Origin: Methanoculleus sp.
Lineage (GTDB): Archaea; Halobacteriota; Methanomicrobia; Methanomicrobiales; Methanomicrobiaceae
Assembly: GCA_011048835.1 (NCBI GenBank)
Contig: DSDF01000082.1
Span: forward strand, 1-63,204
Reading direction: 5' to 3'
DNA: 63,204 nt
The position numbers and the translations under genes are program-made. The notes beneath the pieces are model-generated. The model saw nothing but the letters and a program-made list of their open reading frames with translations, had not been told where the DNA came from and did no database searches. Below, in pieces: positions 8,208 through 17,132 of this stretch. Every line of letters starts with the position of its first letter. The stretch's first letter is position 1.

Positions 8208-9191
8208 ATGAATATGGCTTCAACATACGCCGCGTTCAGCGCACTGGATGCGGCCATCGACAGGACAAAATCGCTGCTCTGGCCCTTCGATCTCGGCGTA
8301 TGGCTGCGTCTTGCGGTGATCGCCTTTTTTGTCGGGGGCACGGGCTTCAATGTCCCGAGCGGCCCTTCGTATAGTGTTTCGGGTGACGAGTTCGCCGGCA
8401 TCGGCCCTGCCGATATCGGGATCCCCGGCGGGGTCCCCGGTTTTCTCCTGCTCCTCATCGTCGTCATCGTCGCCGTCGCCATCGTGTTCTGGGTGCTAGG
8501 GGCGATCTTCCAGTTCGTCTTCGTCGACAGTCTCCGCACCGGCGAGGTCGGCATCCGGCGCTATGTCGGGCCCCGGGCAGGCAAAGGGTTCCGCCTTTTT
8601 CTGTTCGAGGCGGGACTGGCACTGCTGATTTTGTTGTTCGTCGTCATCCCGTTCGCGCTGATCTTCTTCACCACGGGGGGCCTGGATGTCAGGTTCGGGG
8701 CGCTGATGCTCATCCCCATCGTACTGCTCTTCATCGCTGCCGTCTTCGTGCTGGCGATCCTCCTGGGCCTCATCATGCTCTTTACCATCGACTTCGTGGT
8801 GCCCATCATGATCCGCGACGACTGCGGGGTGATCGACGGGTGGCGGTCCGCCTGGCGGATCATCCGGTCCGAGTGGAAACAGGCGCTCGTCTACGCAATC
8901 GTCAAATTCCTCCTTGGCATCGCCGTGGGCATCCTCATGATCATTGCCGTCGTCATCGCCGCCATCATCCTGGCCATCCCCTTTGGCATCGTCGGCGTCC
9001 TCATCGCCGCTGCAGGGGGTTCGGTGCCGGTCTATATCGTCCTCGTGGCGCTCTTCGTCCTTTTCCTGATCGTGGCCGCTCTCTTCATCTCGGTGCCCTT
9101 CGTCACCTTCCTGCGCTACTACTCACTGGAAGTGCTGGCGGCGATCGCGCCGGAGTACACCCTGCTTCCCGGGGCGGGCCCCGTAGCATAA
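8208..9191 (+). CDS. Polytopic membrane protein of unknown function (DUF7544/DUF4013-like)
   Basis: A 327-residue protein with about six long hydrophobic segments (around residues 30-45, 80-110, 140-165, 170-200, 235-275 and 280-310) rich in I, V and L. A short glycine/serine-rich loop follows the first segment. The charged stretch IRDDCGVIDGWRSAWRIIRSEW between membrane segments resembles archaeal DUF4013/DUF7544-type proteins, which have no assigned activity. The start may be the ATG at 8208 or the one two codons later. It lies between cofD and a CofD-like gene, but nothing in the sequence shows a role in F420 synthesis. Confidence 0.72.
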   Translation: MNMASTYAAFSALDAAIDRTKSLLWPFDLGVWLRLAVIAFFVGGTGFNVPSGPSYSVSGDEFAGIGPADIGIPGGVPGFLLLLIVVIVAVAIVFWVLGAIFQFVFVDSLRTGEVGIRRYVGPRAGKGFRLFLFEAGLALLILLFVVIPFALIFFTTGGLDVRFGALMLIPIVLLFIAAVFVLAILLGLIMLFTIDFVVPIMIRDDCGVIDGWRSAWRIIRSEWKQALVYAIVKFLLGIAVGILMIIAVVIAAIILAIPFGIVGVLIAAAGGSVPVYIVLVALFVLFLIVAALFISVPFVTFLRYYSLEVLAAIAPEYTLLPGAGPVA

Positions 9192-9200
9192 CTCCCATCC

Positions 9201-9206
9201 TTTTTT
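9201..9206 (+). terminator. Oligo-T terminator
   Basis: A run of six T lies 9 bases after the stop of the membrane protein gene and before the CofD-like gene. No strong hairpin precedes it. This is typical of archaeal intrinsic termination. Confidence 0.4.
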
Positions 9207-9250
9207 CCACCGGCGCAATGCTCTAGAGGAACGCCGCGCCATCAGTACTG

Positions 9251-10162
9251 ATGATCACCTTCCTTGCCGGCGGCGACGAGACCTGCAAACTGATCCGCGG
9301 CCTGCGGTCTTTTGCCGACGACAGTGACCTCGCGGTCGTCGCCGGCACCGCCGACGGCATGTGGGTGAGCGGCAACTACGCCCTGCCGGCGCTGGACGCG
9401 GTGCTGTTTCTCTTTTCGGGCATGCTCGATACGCGGGACTGGTCGGGGATCCGGGGCGATTCCTGCGCCACCGCCCGCTTCCTGCAGACCATGGGGAGGA
9501 GCGAGCCCATCATCGTCGGCGACCGCGAACGCGCCGTCCACATCGCCAGGAGCGATCTCCTTGCGGCGGGTCTCCCTCTCACCGCCGCCACCGAGGTCAT
9601 CGCCGGGCAGTTCGGCATCGCGTCGACCCTCCTCCCCATGTCCGACGACGAGGTGCACGTTGCCGTCGAGTGCGACGGCGAATGGCTGCACCTGCTCGAA
9701 TACGAGCGCATGCAGCCTCCCGTATCGGCGATACAGCGCGTCGTGCCCGTCTACCCACGCCGTCCGCGGGCAGGTGCGAAGGCGCTGGCATGCCTCGCGG
9801 CATCCCGTGCGGTCGTCATCGGGCCGGACAACCCGGTCTCGCGAGTCCTGCCGTTTCTCTGCTGCGAGGGGATGCGGGAGGCGCTCGAAGAACGGTTTAT
9901 CATCGCACTCTCCCCGTTCTCCCCCCGTGCACCGCACCGCCCCGAAATCGAGGCGATGCTTTTCGCCGAGGGGTTTTCTCCCGACGCCGCCGGGGTGCGC
10001 CGGCTCTACGGGGACATGGTCGACGTCTTCGTGCAGGACGCCCGCGATCCTGTGGAGGTCGAGGGGGCGATGCGGCTCAACTACGCCCTCACCTCGCAGG
10101 GCCGGGCGGAATCGCTCGCCTGGGACCTCATGGCGGTGATCCGGCAGCACGCCGGTGCATGA
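9251..10162 (+). CDS. CofD-like paralogue with altered active-site motifs
   Basis: This protein has exactly the same length (303 residues) and layout as the CofD encoded 1.1 kb upstream and is clearly its paralogue: DAVLFLFSGMLDTRDWSGIR and GPDNPVSRVLPFL align to CofD. Key motifs have changed. The N-terminal GGTGTPKL is GGDETCKL. VNTAEDMW is AGTADGMW. The late SPFIGDAPVSGP is SPFSPRAPHRPE. Loss of the glycine-rich nucleotide/phosphate loops argues against normal 2-phospholactate transfer from a GDP-linked donor. It may use another donor, act as a partner of CofD, or be decaying, although the frame is intact. I know of no assigned function. Confidence 0.75.
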   Translation: MITFLAGGDETCKLIRGLRSFADDSDLAVVAGTADGMWVSGNYALPALDAVLFLFSGMLDTRDWSGIRGDSCATARFLQTMGRSEPIIVGDRERAVHIARSDLLAAGLPLTAATEVIAGQFGIASTLLPMSDDEVHVAVECDGEWLHLLEYERMQPPVSAIQRVVPVYPRRPRAGAKALACLAASRAVVIGPDNPVSRVLPFLCCEGMREALEERFIIALSPFSPRAPHRPEIEAMLFAEGFSPDAAGVRRLYGDMVDVFVQDARDPVEVEGAMRLNYALTSQGRAESLAWDLMAVIRQHAGA

Positions 10163-10181
10163 TACGGCGGTGCGGTGCGCG

Positions 10182-10200
10182 GGAATCCATTCCGGATTCC
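10182..10200. repeat. Inverted repeat upstream of aspS
   Basis: GGAATCC-ATTCC-GGATTCC has perfect 7-bp arms around a 5-base spacer, 47 bases before the aspS start. It could be an operator or a weak terminator of the CofD-like gene. No second copy was noticed. Confidence 0.4.
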
Positions 10201-10246
10201 ACAACACAGAATAAGCCGGAGGTTCCATAGTTGAGCAGGATTTTTC

Positions 10247-11536
10247 ATGGCTCAACCAATCAGCACGGTAACCCCGGAAACCGAATACGCAGAGATCCAC
10301 GGATGGGTGCACGAAATACGCGACCTCGGCGGCCTCTCCTTCTTTTTAATCAGGGACCGCACCGGCATCATCCAGGTGACCATCGTCAAGAAGAAAGCCC
10401 TCGAAGCCGTCGTCGAGGCGGCCAAAGCGGTGTCGCGTGAATCGGTGGTCCGCGTCGCCGGGACGGTCAAGGGCATCGAGAAGGCCCCCGGCGGCCGCGA
10501 ACTCGTCCCGGACACCTTCGAGATCATCGCCCTCGCCGCCGTCCCGCTGCCCCTCGACGTCTCGGAAAAGGTGCCCGCTGAGCTCGACACCCGGCTCGAC
10601 GGCCGGTACCTCGACGCCCGGCGCCCGCGGGTCACCGCGGTCTTCCAGGTGCGGAGCTGCGTCCTCGGCGTCATCCACGAGCTGCTCTACGCCGAGGGCT
10701 TCATCAACATCCAGACGCCGAAAGTGGTGGCGGCGGCGACGGAAGGCGGGACAGAACTCTTCCCCATCGCCTACTTCGAAAAGGAGGCATTCCTCAACCA
10801 GAGCCCCCAGCTCTACAAGCAGATGATGATGGCGGCGGGCTTCGAGAAGGTCTTCGAGATCGGCCCCATCTTTCGCGCCGAGGAGCACAACACCACCCGG
10901 CACCTCAACGAGGCGACCTCCATCGACGTCGAGGTCTCCTTCGCCGACCACCATGACGTGATGGACCTGCTCGAGCGCATCATCGTCGAGGTGTACTCCC
11001 GGGTGGCCGACACCTGCCCTGCAGCGCTCGCACAGCTGGGCACCGATCTCGACGTGCCGAAGGCGCCCTTCCCGCGCCTCCCCTACGCCGAGGCCATCGA
11101 CATCGCCTCCTCCCGGATCGAAGAAGACCTCGCCTACGGCGATGACATGGGCACCGCAGCGGAGCGGGCGCTCGGCGAGGAGATGGGCGAGCACTACTTC
11201 ATCACCGACTGGCCCACCGAGATCAAGCCCTACTACGCCATGCCCTACGAGGACGACCCCGGGATCTGCAAGGCCTTCGACCTCATGCACCCCCGGATGG
11301 AACTCTCCAGCGGTGCCCAGCGCGTCCATGACCACGACCTCCTGGTAAGCCGGATCGAGAGCAAGGGCCTTTCTGCGGAGAGCTTCGAATTCTATCTCGA
11401 GCCGTTCCGGTACGGCATGCCCCCCCATGCGGGATGGGGGCTGGGGGCCGAGCGCCTGGTCATGACCATGCTCGATCTCCCCAATATCCGCGAGGCGGTG
11501 CTCTTCCCGCGGGACCGGCACCGGTTGACGCCATGA
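10247..11536 (+). CDS. aspS: Aspartyl-tRNA synthetase, archaeal type (Asp or Asp/Asn)
   Basis: A 429-residue class IIb synthetase. The N-terminal OB-fold anticodon-binding domain (about 1-105) includes [19 protein letters not shown]. The class II core has motif 2 in [20 protein letters not shown] and motif 3 in [21 protein letters not shown]. The compact length without the bacterial GAD insertion marks the archaeal/eukaryotic type. Many archaeal members are non-discriminating and also charge tRNA-Asn for later amidation; sequence alone does not decide this. It shares an ATGA overlap with the downstream methionine synthase gene, so the two are translationally coupled. Confidence 0.95.
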   Translation: MAQPISTVTPETEYAEIHGWVHEIRDLGGLSFFLIRDRTGIIQVTIVKKKALEAVVEAAKAVSRESVVRVAGTVKGIEKAPGGRELVPDTFEIIALAAVPLPLDVSEKVPAELDTRLDGRYLDARRPRVTAVFQVRSCVLGVIHELLYAEGFINIQTPKVVAAATEGGTELFPIAYFEKEAFLNQSPQLYKQMMMAAGFEKVFEIGPIFRAEEHNTTRHLNEATSIDVEVSFADHHDVMDLLERIIVEVYSRVADTCPAALAQLGTDLDVPKAPFPRLPYAEAIDIASSRIEEDLAYGDDMGTAAERALGEEMGEHYFITDWPTEIKPYYAMPYEDDPGICKAFDLMHPRMELSSGAQRVHDHDLLVSRIESKGLSAESFEFYLEPFRYGMPPHAGWGLGAERLVMTMLDLPNIREAVLFPRDRHRLTP

Positions 11537-12429
11537 CGCTGATGCGAAAACTGCTGCCGACCACGGTGGTGGGCAGCTACCCCGTCGTCCGGGGCAAAGG
11601 GCTTCGCACCCTCCTCGACCCGCTCGGCCACGCGGTGGAGATGGCCATTGCCGACCAGCTGCAGGCGGGCATCGACATCATCTCGGACGGACAGGTGCGG
11701 GGCGACATGATCGGCATGATCGCCGGCTCGTTGCCTGGCATCAAGCACCGCGACGTGACCGGGACCGTGCGGGCGCCGACGAAGCCCATCACCCTCGCCG
11801 ACACCCGCTACGCCCTCTCCCGCCACCCCAAGGTCAAGGGGATTCTCACCGGCCCCTCGACGCTCGCCCACGGACTCAGGATCGCCACCCCCGCCTATCG
11901 CAACAAGGCCGAAGTGGCGCTCGACATCGCCCAGGCGCTCGCCGTCGAGGCCCGGGCGCTGGAGGATGCGGGCGTGACCGTCATCCAGATCGACGAGCCC
12001 ATCCTCTCCACGGGGGCGGTTGATCTCCACGCCGCCCAGCACGCGGTGCATACCATCACCTCCCTGCTGCGGGTGCCCACCTGCCTGCACGTCTGCGGCG
12101 ACCTCTCGGCGGTGATCGACGATATCCTGCGGATACGGGTGAACATCCTCGATTTCGAGTTTGCCAACAACCCGGCGAATCGCGATCTCATCTGCCGCAA
12201 AGACCTTGGGGGAAGGATGCTCGGCTACGGCGTGGTCGACTCCTCCGATCCGGCGGTGGAGAGCGTCGAGGTCATCGAGGGCCGGATCCGGCAGGCGGTC
12301 GACTCCTTCGACCCGGCGACGCTGCTCATCGACCCCGACTGCGGGCTGCGCATGCTCACGCGCGAGGCGGCGTTTGAAAAACTGCGCAATATGGCGACCG
12401 CAGCCGCTCGGGTGCGAACCGGGCTGTAA
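11533..12429 (+). CDS. Core methionine synthase (MetE C-terminal domain type, corrinoid-dependent)
   Basis: A 298-residue single-domain relative of the C-terminal half of MetE. The zinc-binding His and Cys are in CLHVCGDL, and the final Cys ligand is in [23 protein letters not shown] and [10 protein letters not shown] are typical of the family. It lacks the N-terminal folate-binding half, as in methanogens, where methyl groups reach homocysteine from methylcobamide (probably on MtrA) rather than methyl-tetrahydrofolate. It starts at the ATG overlapping the aspS stop. A second, more divergent core-MetE protein lies in the acs operon at 61765. Confidence 0.88.
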   Translation: MTLMRKLLPTTVVGSYPVVRGKGLRTLLDPLGHAVEMAIADQLQAGIDIISDGQVRGDMIGMIAGSLPGIKHRDVTGTVRAPTKPITLADTRYALSRHPKVKGILTGPSTLAHGLRIATPAYRNKAEVALDIAQALAVEARALEDAGVTVIQIDEPILSTGAVDLHAAQHAVHTITSLLRVPTCLHVCGDLSAVIDDILRIRVNILDFEFANNPANRDLICRKDLGGRMLGYGVVDSSDPAVESVEVIEGRIRQAVDSFDPATLLIDPDCGLRMLTREAAFEKLRNMATAAARVRTGL

Positions 12430-12447
12430 GGTGGGGAAAAAGAGGAT

Positions 12448-12822
12448 TTATTCTCTGGGGGAGAAGGCGATCTCGATGGCGGACCGCAGTGCGTCGTCGG
12501 TGAAGGGCTTGAGGATGAATCCCTCCGGCCGTATTGCTCTCGCCCTCTCGATAGTGTCCATGTCAGAGTAGGAGGTCAGAAAGACACAGGGGATGCTGAA
12601 GTCCGACATGATCTCGCCGGCGGCGTCGATGCCGTCGATTGCGCCCCGCAACCGGATGTCCATCAGCACCAGGTCCGGTCGGTGATCGGCGGCGTTCACA
12701 ATCGCGTCTTCCCCCGCATCAAATATGCCGCAGACCTCATAGCCGAGTTTTTTCAGCCTGTTCTCGATGAGCGAGGCGATGATGACATCGTCCTCGACCA
12801 CCATGATGCGCTTTTTTGTCAT
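12448..12822 (-). CDS. CheY-like response regulator (receiver domain only)
   Basis: The 124 residues form one complete receiver domain: acidic pocket D11/D12, phosphoacceptor D55 in LMDIRL, switch T83 and conserved K105 in ILKPF. There is no output domain, so signalling must pass through a protein-protein contact. It starts 3 bases after the stop of the histidine kinase gene and is the last gene of the FIST-kinase-regulator operon. The kinase upstream is its likely phosphodonor. The target is unknown. Confidence 0.92.
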   Translation of the reverse strand: MTKKRIMVVEDDVIIASLIENRLKKLGYEVCGIFDAGEDAIVNAADHRPDLVLMDIRLRGAIDGIDAAGEIMSDFSIPCVFLTSYSDMDTIERARAIRPEGFILKPFTDDALRSAIEIAFSPRE

Positions 12823-12825
12823 GCA

Positions 12826-15141
12826 CTATCTCATCCGATCAGTAGGGCGTTTGAAAGTGATGGTATAAGTAACTCCTGCATTGCTCTTTACGTCCAGCGT
12901 GCCCTGCAATTGCTTCACGGCGAGCATGCGGACCAGGTGGAGGCCGAGGGACCCGGACCGGTCCGGGATAAAGCCCTCGGGCAGGCCCACCCCGTTGTCG
13001 CTGATGCGGATGGCGCACGTACCGTCGCCGTCATCGGCGATACATATCGCAATCTCCCCGTCCCGGTCGCCGGGAAAAGCGTATTTGAGGGAATTGTTGA
13101 CCAGTTCGCTGATGATCATGCCGCAGGGGATGGCGGTGTCGATGTCCATCTCCCCAACCGACACGGCAGTGCGAAAGTCGACATGGGCGGCTTTCGGCCC
13201 GAAGATACAGGCGATGTGATCGAGCAGGTGATCCACGTACTCGGCGAAGTCGATCCGCAGGAAATCCGAACCCTGGTAGAGTTTTTCGTGGATGAGCGCC
13301 ATGCTGATGATCCGGTTCTGGCACTCACGCAGCACCTGCAGGGTCGATTCGTCTTCGAGACAGTCGGCCTGCAGGGAGAGGATGGCCGATATCACCTGCA
13401 TGTTGTTTTTCACCCGGTGGTGCACCTCCTTGATCAGCATCACCTTCTCGTCGAGCGATGTCCGGATCAGCTCCTCCTGCGCCTTCTGGTCGCTGATGTC
13501 GGTGGCGATGCCCCGTATGCCGGCGGGAACGGTGCCGGCGAGGATGGGCGAGGCATGGACGAGCACGTGGACGGCATTGCCGTCTGCGTTGACGAGCGAA
13601 AATTCACGGTGCATGCTCCTCCTCGTTCCGGTACGCAGGCCTTCGAGGAAGTTCTCGAGGGCGGATCGCTCCTCCGCGCCGAAGGCATCCGCGAGGCGGA
13701 GGCCACCGGTGAGATCCGCGGCAGTGAGCCCGAGCATCCGCTGGCCGATGCGGTTGAGGAAGAGGATCCGGCCCATGGAATCGGTCTCGAACACGATCTG
13801 GGGGAGGGAGTCGGCCAGTTCTCGGAACCGTTTCTCGCTCACCCGGAGCGCCGCTTCGATTTCCTTGCGCTCGGTGATGTCCACGCAGGAGCAGAGAATG
13901 GAGGCCATGCCCTCCTCCTCGGCGGGGATTCGGGTCATGGACAGCTGCACGTCGAAGAGCATCCCGTTCGCCCTGGTTGCGGAAAGCTCGCCGATCCACC
14001 AGCCGTTGCTCTCGAGGGCCCGCTCGATCTCCCCGGTATGGGCGGGACCCGCATTGAAATACGCCCAGATCGGGCGGCCGATGAAGTCTTCCTCCCGGGC
14101 GTAGCCCCACATCGAGAGGACAGAATCGTTGATGTAGGTGATATGGCCGGAAGGCGAGGCCAGGAACGTGCCGTTAATGGAGGAATCGAGAGCATTTTTC
14201 ATGATACGCAGGGACTCCTCCGCCTGTTTCCGCTCGGTGATGTCCATCACGGAGGCGATGGTGTCACCCGTTCCGGGGATGATTGCCGTGGTGACATATG
14301 CCCGCCGCACCACCCCGTGCCGCGTGAGATAGGAAAATTCGTACGCGTTCGGTGCGGCGATGGGGTTTTCCCTGCGCAATGCGCTGAGTTCCCTGACGCG
14401 CATCGCTTCGGGGGGGACGAGAAGAACGTCAATCCCCGCTCCCACCAGATCGCTGCGTGCATAGCCGCTGAGCCGCTCGGCTTCCGAATTGACGTGAGTG
14501 ATGAGCAAATCGGGGTTCAAAATGACGATGGCCGTCCCCGTCGACTCGAAAATGGTCTGGTAGAGTTTTTCTGAGTCGATCCGGGCGCGTTCTGCCCGTT
14601 TTCTCTCTTCCGTCTCCTTCCGGAGCTGCTGTTCGTGGGCAAGGCACCCTTTGAGGGAGATAGCGAACCTGGCGATCACCGCGTGCAGCTGGTTGAGCTC
14701 GTAGTCGGGCAGGGGAGCGGTGCGCCGGGCGGACGCGATCTCGAGGACCCCGATGTCCCCGAGGGGGAAGAAGGCGACGACGCCGGTGCTGATCCTCCGT
14801 GTGGCGGACGCCCCGGCGAACAGGGGGTCCTGTGCACAGCACGAGAGGGGTTGCCTGCAGGCGATGCGGGAAAACAGGGGGTGATCAAGCGTGATGCACC
14901 GGACATCCGCCATCGATTCAGGGTTGGCGTAGACCAGCGTGGCATGGGTGCCCGGTTTTCCCGTGATGGCCCGGTTGGCAATCCAGACCGCCGCATAGGT
15001 GAAGTTCTTTTTTGAGAGCAGTTTTTTGATGAACTGGTCGCAGTTCTCGATCAGGTCGAGCGAGCTCCCCACCGAAAGGGAGAGCTCATAGAGGAGGGAG
15101 AGGTCGCGCAGCACCGTGCTCGTGCCCGTCCGCTCACTCAT
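12826..15141 (-). CDS. Sensor histidine kinase with GAF-like and three PAS domains (HisKA_2)
   Basis: A cytosolic 771-residue kinase without membrane segments. In order: a GAF-like domain (about 10-165), a short coiled linker with KETEERKRAERAR, three PAS domains (about 195-310, 320-440 and 450-565; each of the first two is followed by a DITERK motif and the third by DISDQK), and a HisKA_2 dimerisation domain with the phosphoacceptor His in EVHHRVKNNMQVISAIL. The HATPase domain has N boxes in ISELVNNSLKYAF, the G1 box in DNGVGLPEG and GSLGLHLVRML. The ATG at 15141 overlaps the FIST stop by 8 bases (ATGAGTGA) and has GGAGG upstream. It probably receives the FIST or GAF signal and phosphorylates the regulator downstream. 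Confidence 0.92.
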   Translation of the reverse strand: MSERTGTSTVLRDLSLLYELSLSVGSSLDLIENCDQFIKKLLSKKNFTYAAVWIANRAITGKPGTHATLVYANPESMADVRCITLDHPLFSRIACRQPLSCCAQDPLFAGASATRRISTGVVAFFPLGDIGVLEIASARRTAPLPDYELNQLHAVIARFAISLKGCLAHEQQLRKETEERKRAERARIDSEKLYQTIFESTGTAIVILNPDLLITHVNSEAERLSGYARSDLVGAGIDVLLVPPEAMRVRELSALRRENPIAAPNAYEFSYLTRHGVVRRAYVTTAIIPGTGDTIASVMDITERKQAEESLRIMKNALDSSINGTFLASPSGHITYINDSVLSMWGYAREEDFIGRPIWAYFNAGPAHTGEIERALESNGWWIGELSATRANGMLFDVQLSMTRIPAEEEGMASILCSCVDITERKEIEAALRVSEKRFRELADSLPQIVFETDSMGRILFLNRIGQRMLGLTAADLTGGLRLADAFGAEERSALENFLEGLRTGTRRSMHREFSLVNADGNAVHVLVHASPILAGTVPAGIRGIATDISDQKAQEELIRTSLDEKVMLIKEVHHRVKNNMQVISAILSLQADCLEDESTLQVLRECQNRIISMALIHEKLYQGSDFLRIDFAEYVDHLLDHIACIFGPKAAHVDFRTAVSVGEMDIDTAIPCGMIISELVNNSLKYAFPGDRDGEIAICIADDGDGTCAIRISDNGVGLPEGFIPDRSGSLGLHLVRMLAVKQLQGTLDVKSNAGVTYTITFKRPTDRMR

Positions 15142-16294
15142 AGATCCTCCCCACGACGACCGTCTTGTTGAAAAATTCCAGAAACACGTCGCCCTCGCCG
15201 GCAATCTCTCCCAGGCTCAGCACGCCGAAGGGATCTGCCGATCCGTCCGCTGTGGCGACCGTGGCGGAAATGACGGCGAGTTCCTCTTCGAAGACATCAC
15301 CGAGGTAGAGCATCCGGGAGACGCAGTCCACGACCATGGTGCCCCGCACGGGTGCTTGCCCGGCATCCATGCAGTCCCGTGCGGCGCATCCCGCCGCAGC
15401 GATGAGATTGGCACGCTCTCCTCGCAGGATACTGAGCACCGAGTGTTCGGGGACTTCGCCCACGCAGACGATGTCCGTGCCCTGCACCCGGATGGGATCG
15501 CGCACGATGTACTCGTTGGCCTCGGTGCCGATACCGAACGGGTACCGCTTTGCGAGCGAAAAGAAGTCATTTGCCGAGAGTGTCTCCCCGCAGTCGGCTT
15601 CGATTGCCCTCGCGTAGACCTCGAACGCCGGCCGCCAGTTCAGCTCGCGGATCGTCGTTCCGTCGGTGTTCGTGGCGATGAACGGGCCGTCGAAATGGGA
15701 CCACCCGTGCCGCACGCCGATCCTGCTTGCGAGGGGAAGAAAGCAGACCACCGCGGCGTCGCAAAACACCCCCTCGCGGGTGAAGATGCACGGTTCCTGT
15801 GCGAGGCTTAAGGATCCCGCCCCCCCGCCGAGGTAATTGACGGCGCTCCCGAGCTTGTTGAACACCTCCGAGAGGAAGTGGGAGATGTGAGCCGAGAGCC
15901 CGTCCATGAACATGAGCGCAGTTGCTTTCTGGGGAGGGCTGCGGGTGAGAAATGCGGGGAAGTCGGGGAGCGCGAGCCCGGGCCGGTCCAGTCCCCTGAT
16001 CAGGACGGGGGGGCTCAGCACGGGCAGGGAGACGACGAGTGCGCCTGAGGCCGAGACGTGTGCCCCGTGGATGATCCCCGGGAAAAATCCCCCGAAAAAT
16101 GCGATGTCCCGTTCGTTCAGCGCCGCGACCAGCTGGTCCAGATCGGGTCGGTGCGCTTCCCCGAGGAAGATCGCCACCACCTCGTCGGTTTCGGGCGCGC
16201 GCTCGTCGACGGCGGCGGTGATGGAATCGATGGTGGCTTCGCGGATGTAGATAGACCTGTCCTCCTGAAGAGCAGCAGGGAAAAGGCGCCGCAT
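15134..16294 (-). CDS. FIST-domain ligand sensor protein
   Basis: A 386-residue protein with the FIST N and FIST C domains and nothing else. FIST modules are small-ligand sensors usually fused or coupled to signal-transduction proteins. Typical features are FFGGFFPGIIHGAHVSASGA in the N domain, VNYLGGGAGSLSLAQEPCIF, and NDFFSLAKRYPFGIG followed by VRDPIRVQGTDIVCVGEVPE in the C domain. No signal peptide or membrane span is visible. Its overlap with the kinase gene shows it is the sensor component of this system. The ligand (family precedent: amino-acid-like small molecules) is not known. Confidence 0.87.
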   Translation of the reverse strand: MRRLFPAALQEDRSIYIREATIDSITAAVDERAPETDEVVAIFLGEAHRPDLDQLVAALNERDIAFFGGFFPGIIHGAHVSASGALVVSLPVLSPPVLIRGLDRPGLALPDFPAFLTRSPPQKATALMFMDGLSAHISHFLSEVFNKLGSAVNYLGGGAGSLSLAQEPCIFTREGVFCDAAVVCFLPLASRIGVRHGWSHFDGPFIATNTDGTTIRELNWRPAFEVYARAIEADCGETLSANDFFSLAKRYPFGIGTEANEYIVRDPIRVQGTDIVCVGEVPEHSVLSILRGERANLIAAAGCAARDCMDAGQAPVRGTMVVDCVSRMLYLGDVFEEELAVISATVATADGSADPFGVLSLGEIAGEGDVFLEFFNKTVVVGRIYE

Positions 16295-16419
16295 CCCCGC
16301 CCTTCGTACAGTTTATGTCAGGCATTCCGGTGTATATGTGTATTTTTTTGTATCGGGGGGGTCCTCTGCCGAACAGAAAGGCTGCCCGGGCGATTGCGCG
16401 AAAAGAGTGGGACGGGGTA

Positions 16420-17031
16420 TCAGACCACACGGGCGGTGGTGGAGAGCTCCAGCCCGTAATCCATGATATTATAGGGGTAAATCCGGGACGGCACATCCGC
16501 GTAGAGCAGTTTATTGATGACGAGCTTCCGCTCGACGACGTTGCCGTGGTACTCCTCGAGAAGGGTGATGAAAACGTCCGCAGCCCGCATCACCCGTATC
16601 TCCTCCATGCGGGTGTGCAGCCCGTCGTACATGAGGAAGAGCGCGTTGCCCCCTGACTTCTTTACGGCGCCGACCCCATCGGTCAGGAGCCGGAGGGCGA
16701 CCTCGATCCCCTCCTCGATGATGATGCTGGAGAGCGAATCGACCACGATCCTATCGCCCTGTATCTCTCTGGTGAGGTCTTCGGGCTTCGTGCTCAGCAC
16801 GTCGATCATTCCGTCCTCGACTACCGAATCGATCATGAAGTACCTGCCCTCCCGATCGTCCGCTTTCCAGAACTGTTTGGCCATGCGGTCCGACCCGGTG
16901 AGCGGGCTCCCGTAGAGCACGACAGAGGTGCCTTCCGGAAACCCTCCCCCCAGCTGGAAATCGAGGCCTGCTATCCCCGTCGGGCGTCGCGGCCGCCCTT
17001 CGACGTCTTCCGCCTTCGTATCCTGTGGCAT
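16420..17031 (-). CDS. KaiC/RAD55-like protein with degenerate P-loop
   Basis: A 203-residue RecA-fold protein of the archaeal KaiC-like/RAD55 type: RPTGIAGLDFQLGGGFPEGT is the usual N-terminal signature, and Walker B is in DRIVVDSLSSIII. The Walker A position reads YGSPLTGSDRMAKQF, with no GKT/GKS. The catalytic lysine is therefore missing and normal ATP hydrolysis is unlikely. Such degenerate members often accompany signal-transduction genes in Methanomicrobiales. Here it lies 125 bases upstream of the FIST-kinase operon on the same strand. A regulatory or nucleotide-sensing role is inference. Confidence 0.78.
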   Translation of the reverse strand: MPQDTKAEDVEGRPRRPTGIAGLDFQLGGGFPEGTSVVLYGSPLTGSDRMAKQFWKADDREGRYFMIDSVVEDGMIDVLSTKPEDLTREIQGDRIVVDSLSSIIIEEGIEVALRLLTDGVGAVKKSGGNALFLMYDGLHTRMEEIRVMRAADVFITLLEEYHGNVVERKLVINKLLYADVPSRIYPYNIMDYGLELSTTARVV

Positions 17032-17050
17032 TCCAATACCCTATCTTCTG

Positions 17051-17072
17051 CCCACAAATAAATAAGTATCCA
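17051..17072 (-). promoter_or_regulatory. TATA-type promoter of the KaiC-like gene
   Basis: On the minus strand, GATACTTATTTATTTG lies about 30 bases before the start codon at 17031. This predicts a transcript with almost no leader. Confidence 0.45.
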
Positions 17073-17132
17073 CGTGTATTTAGCGCAAATTGCCTGTAGC
17101 ATTCGGATATCGGGGGATCACGAGAGCGCAAT

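Noticed and set aside
12682-14574. 630-codon plus-strand open frame opposite the histidine kinase
   Set aside because: Shadow frame without domain similarity; the kinase strand has PAS, HisKA_2 and ATPase motifs in order.
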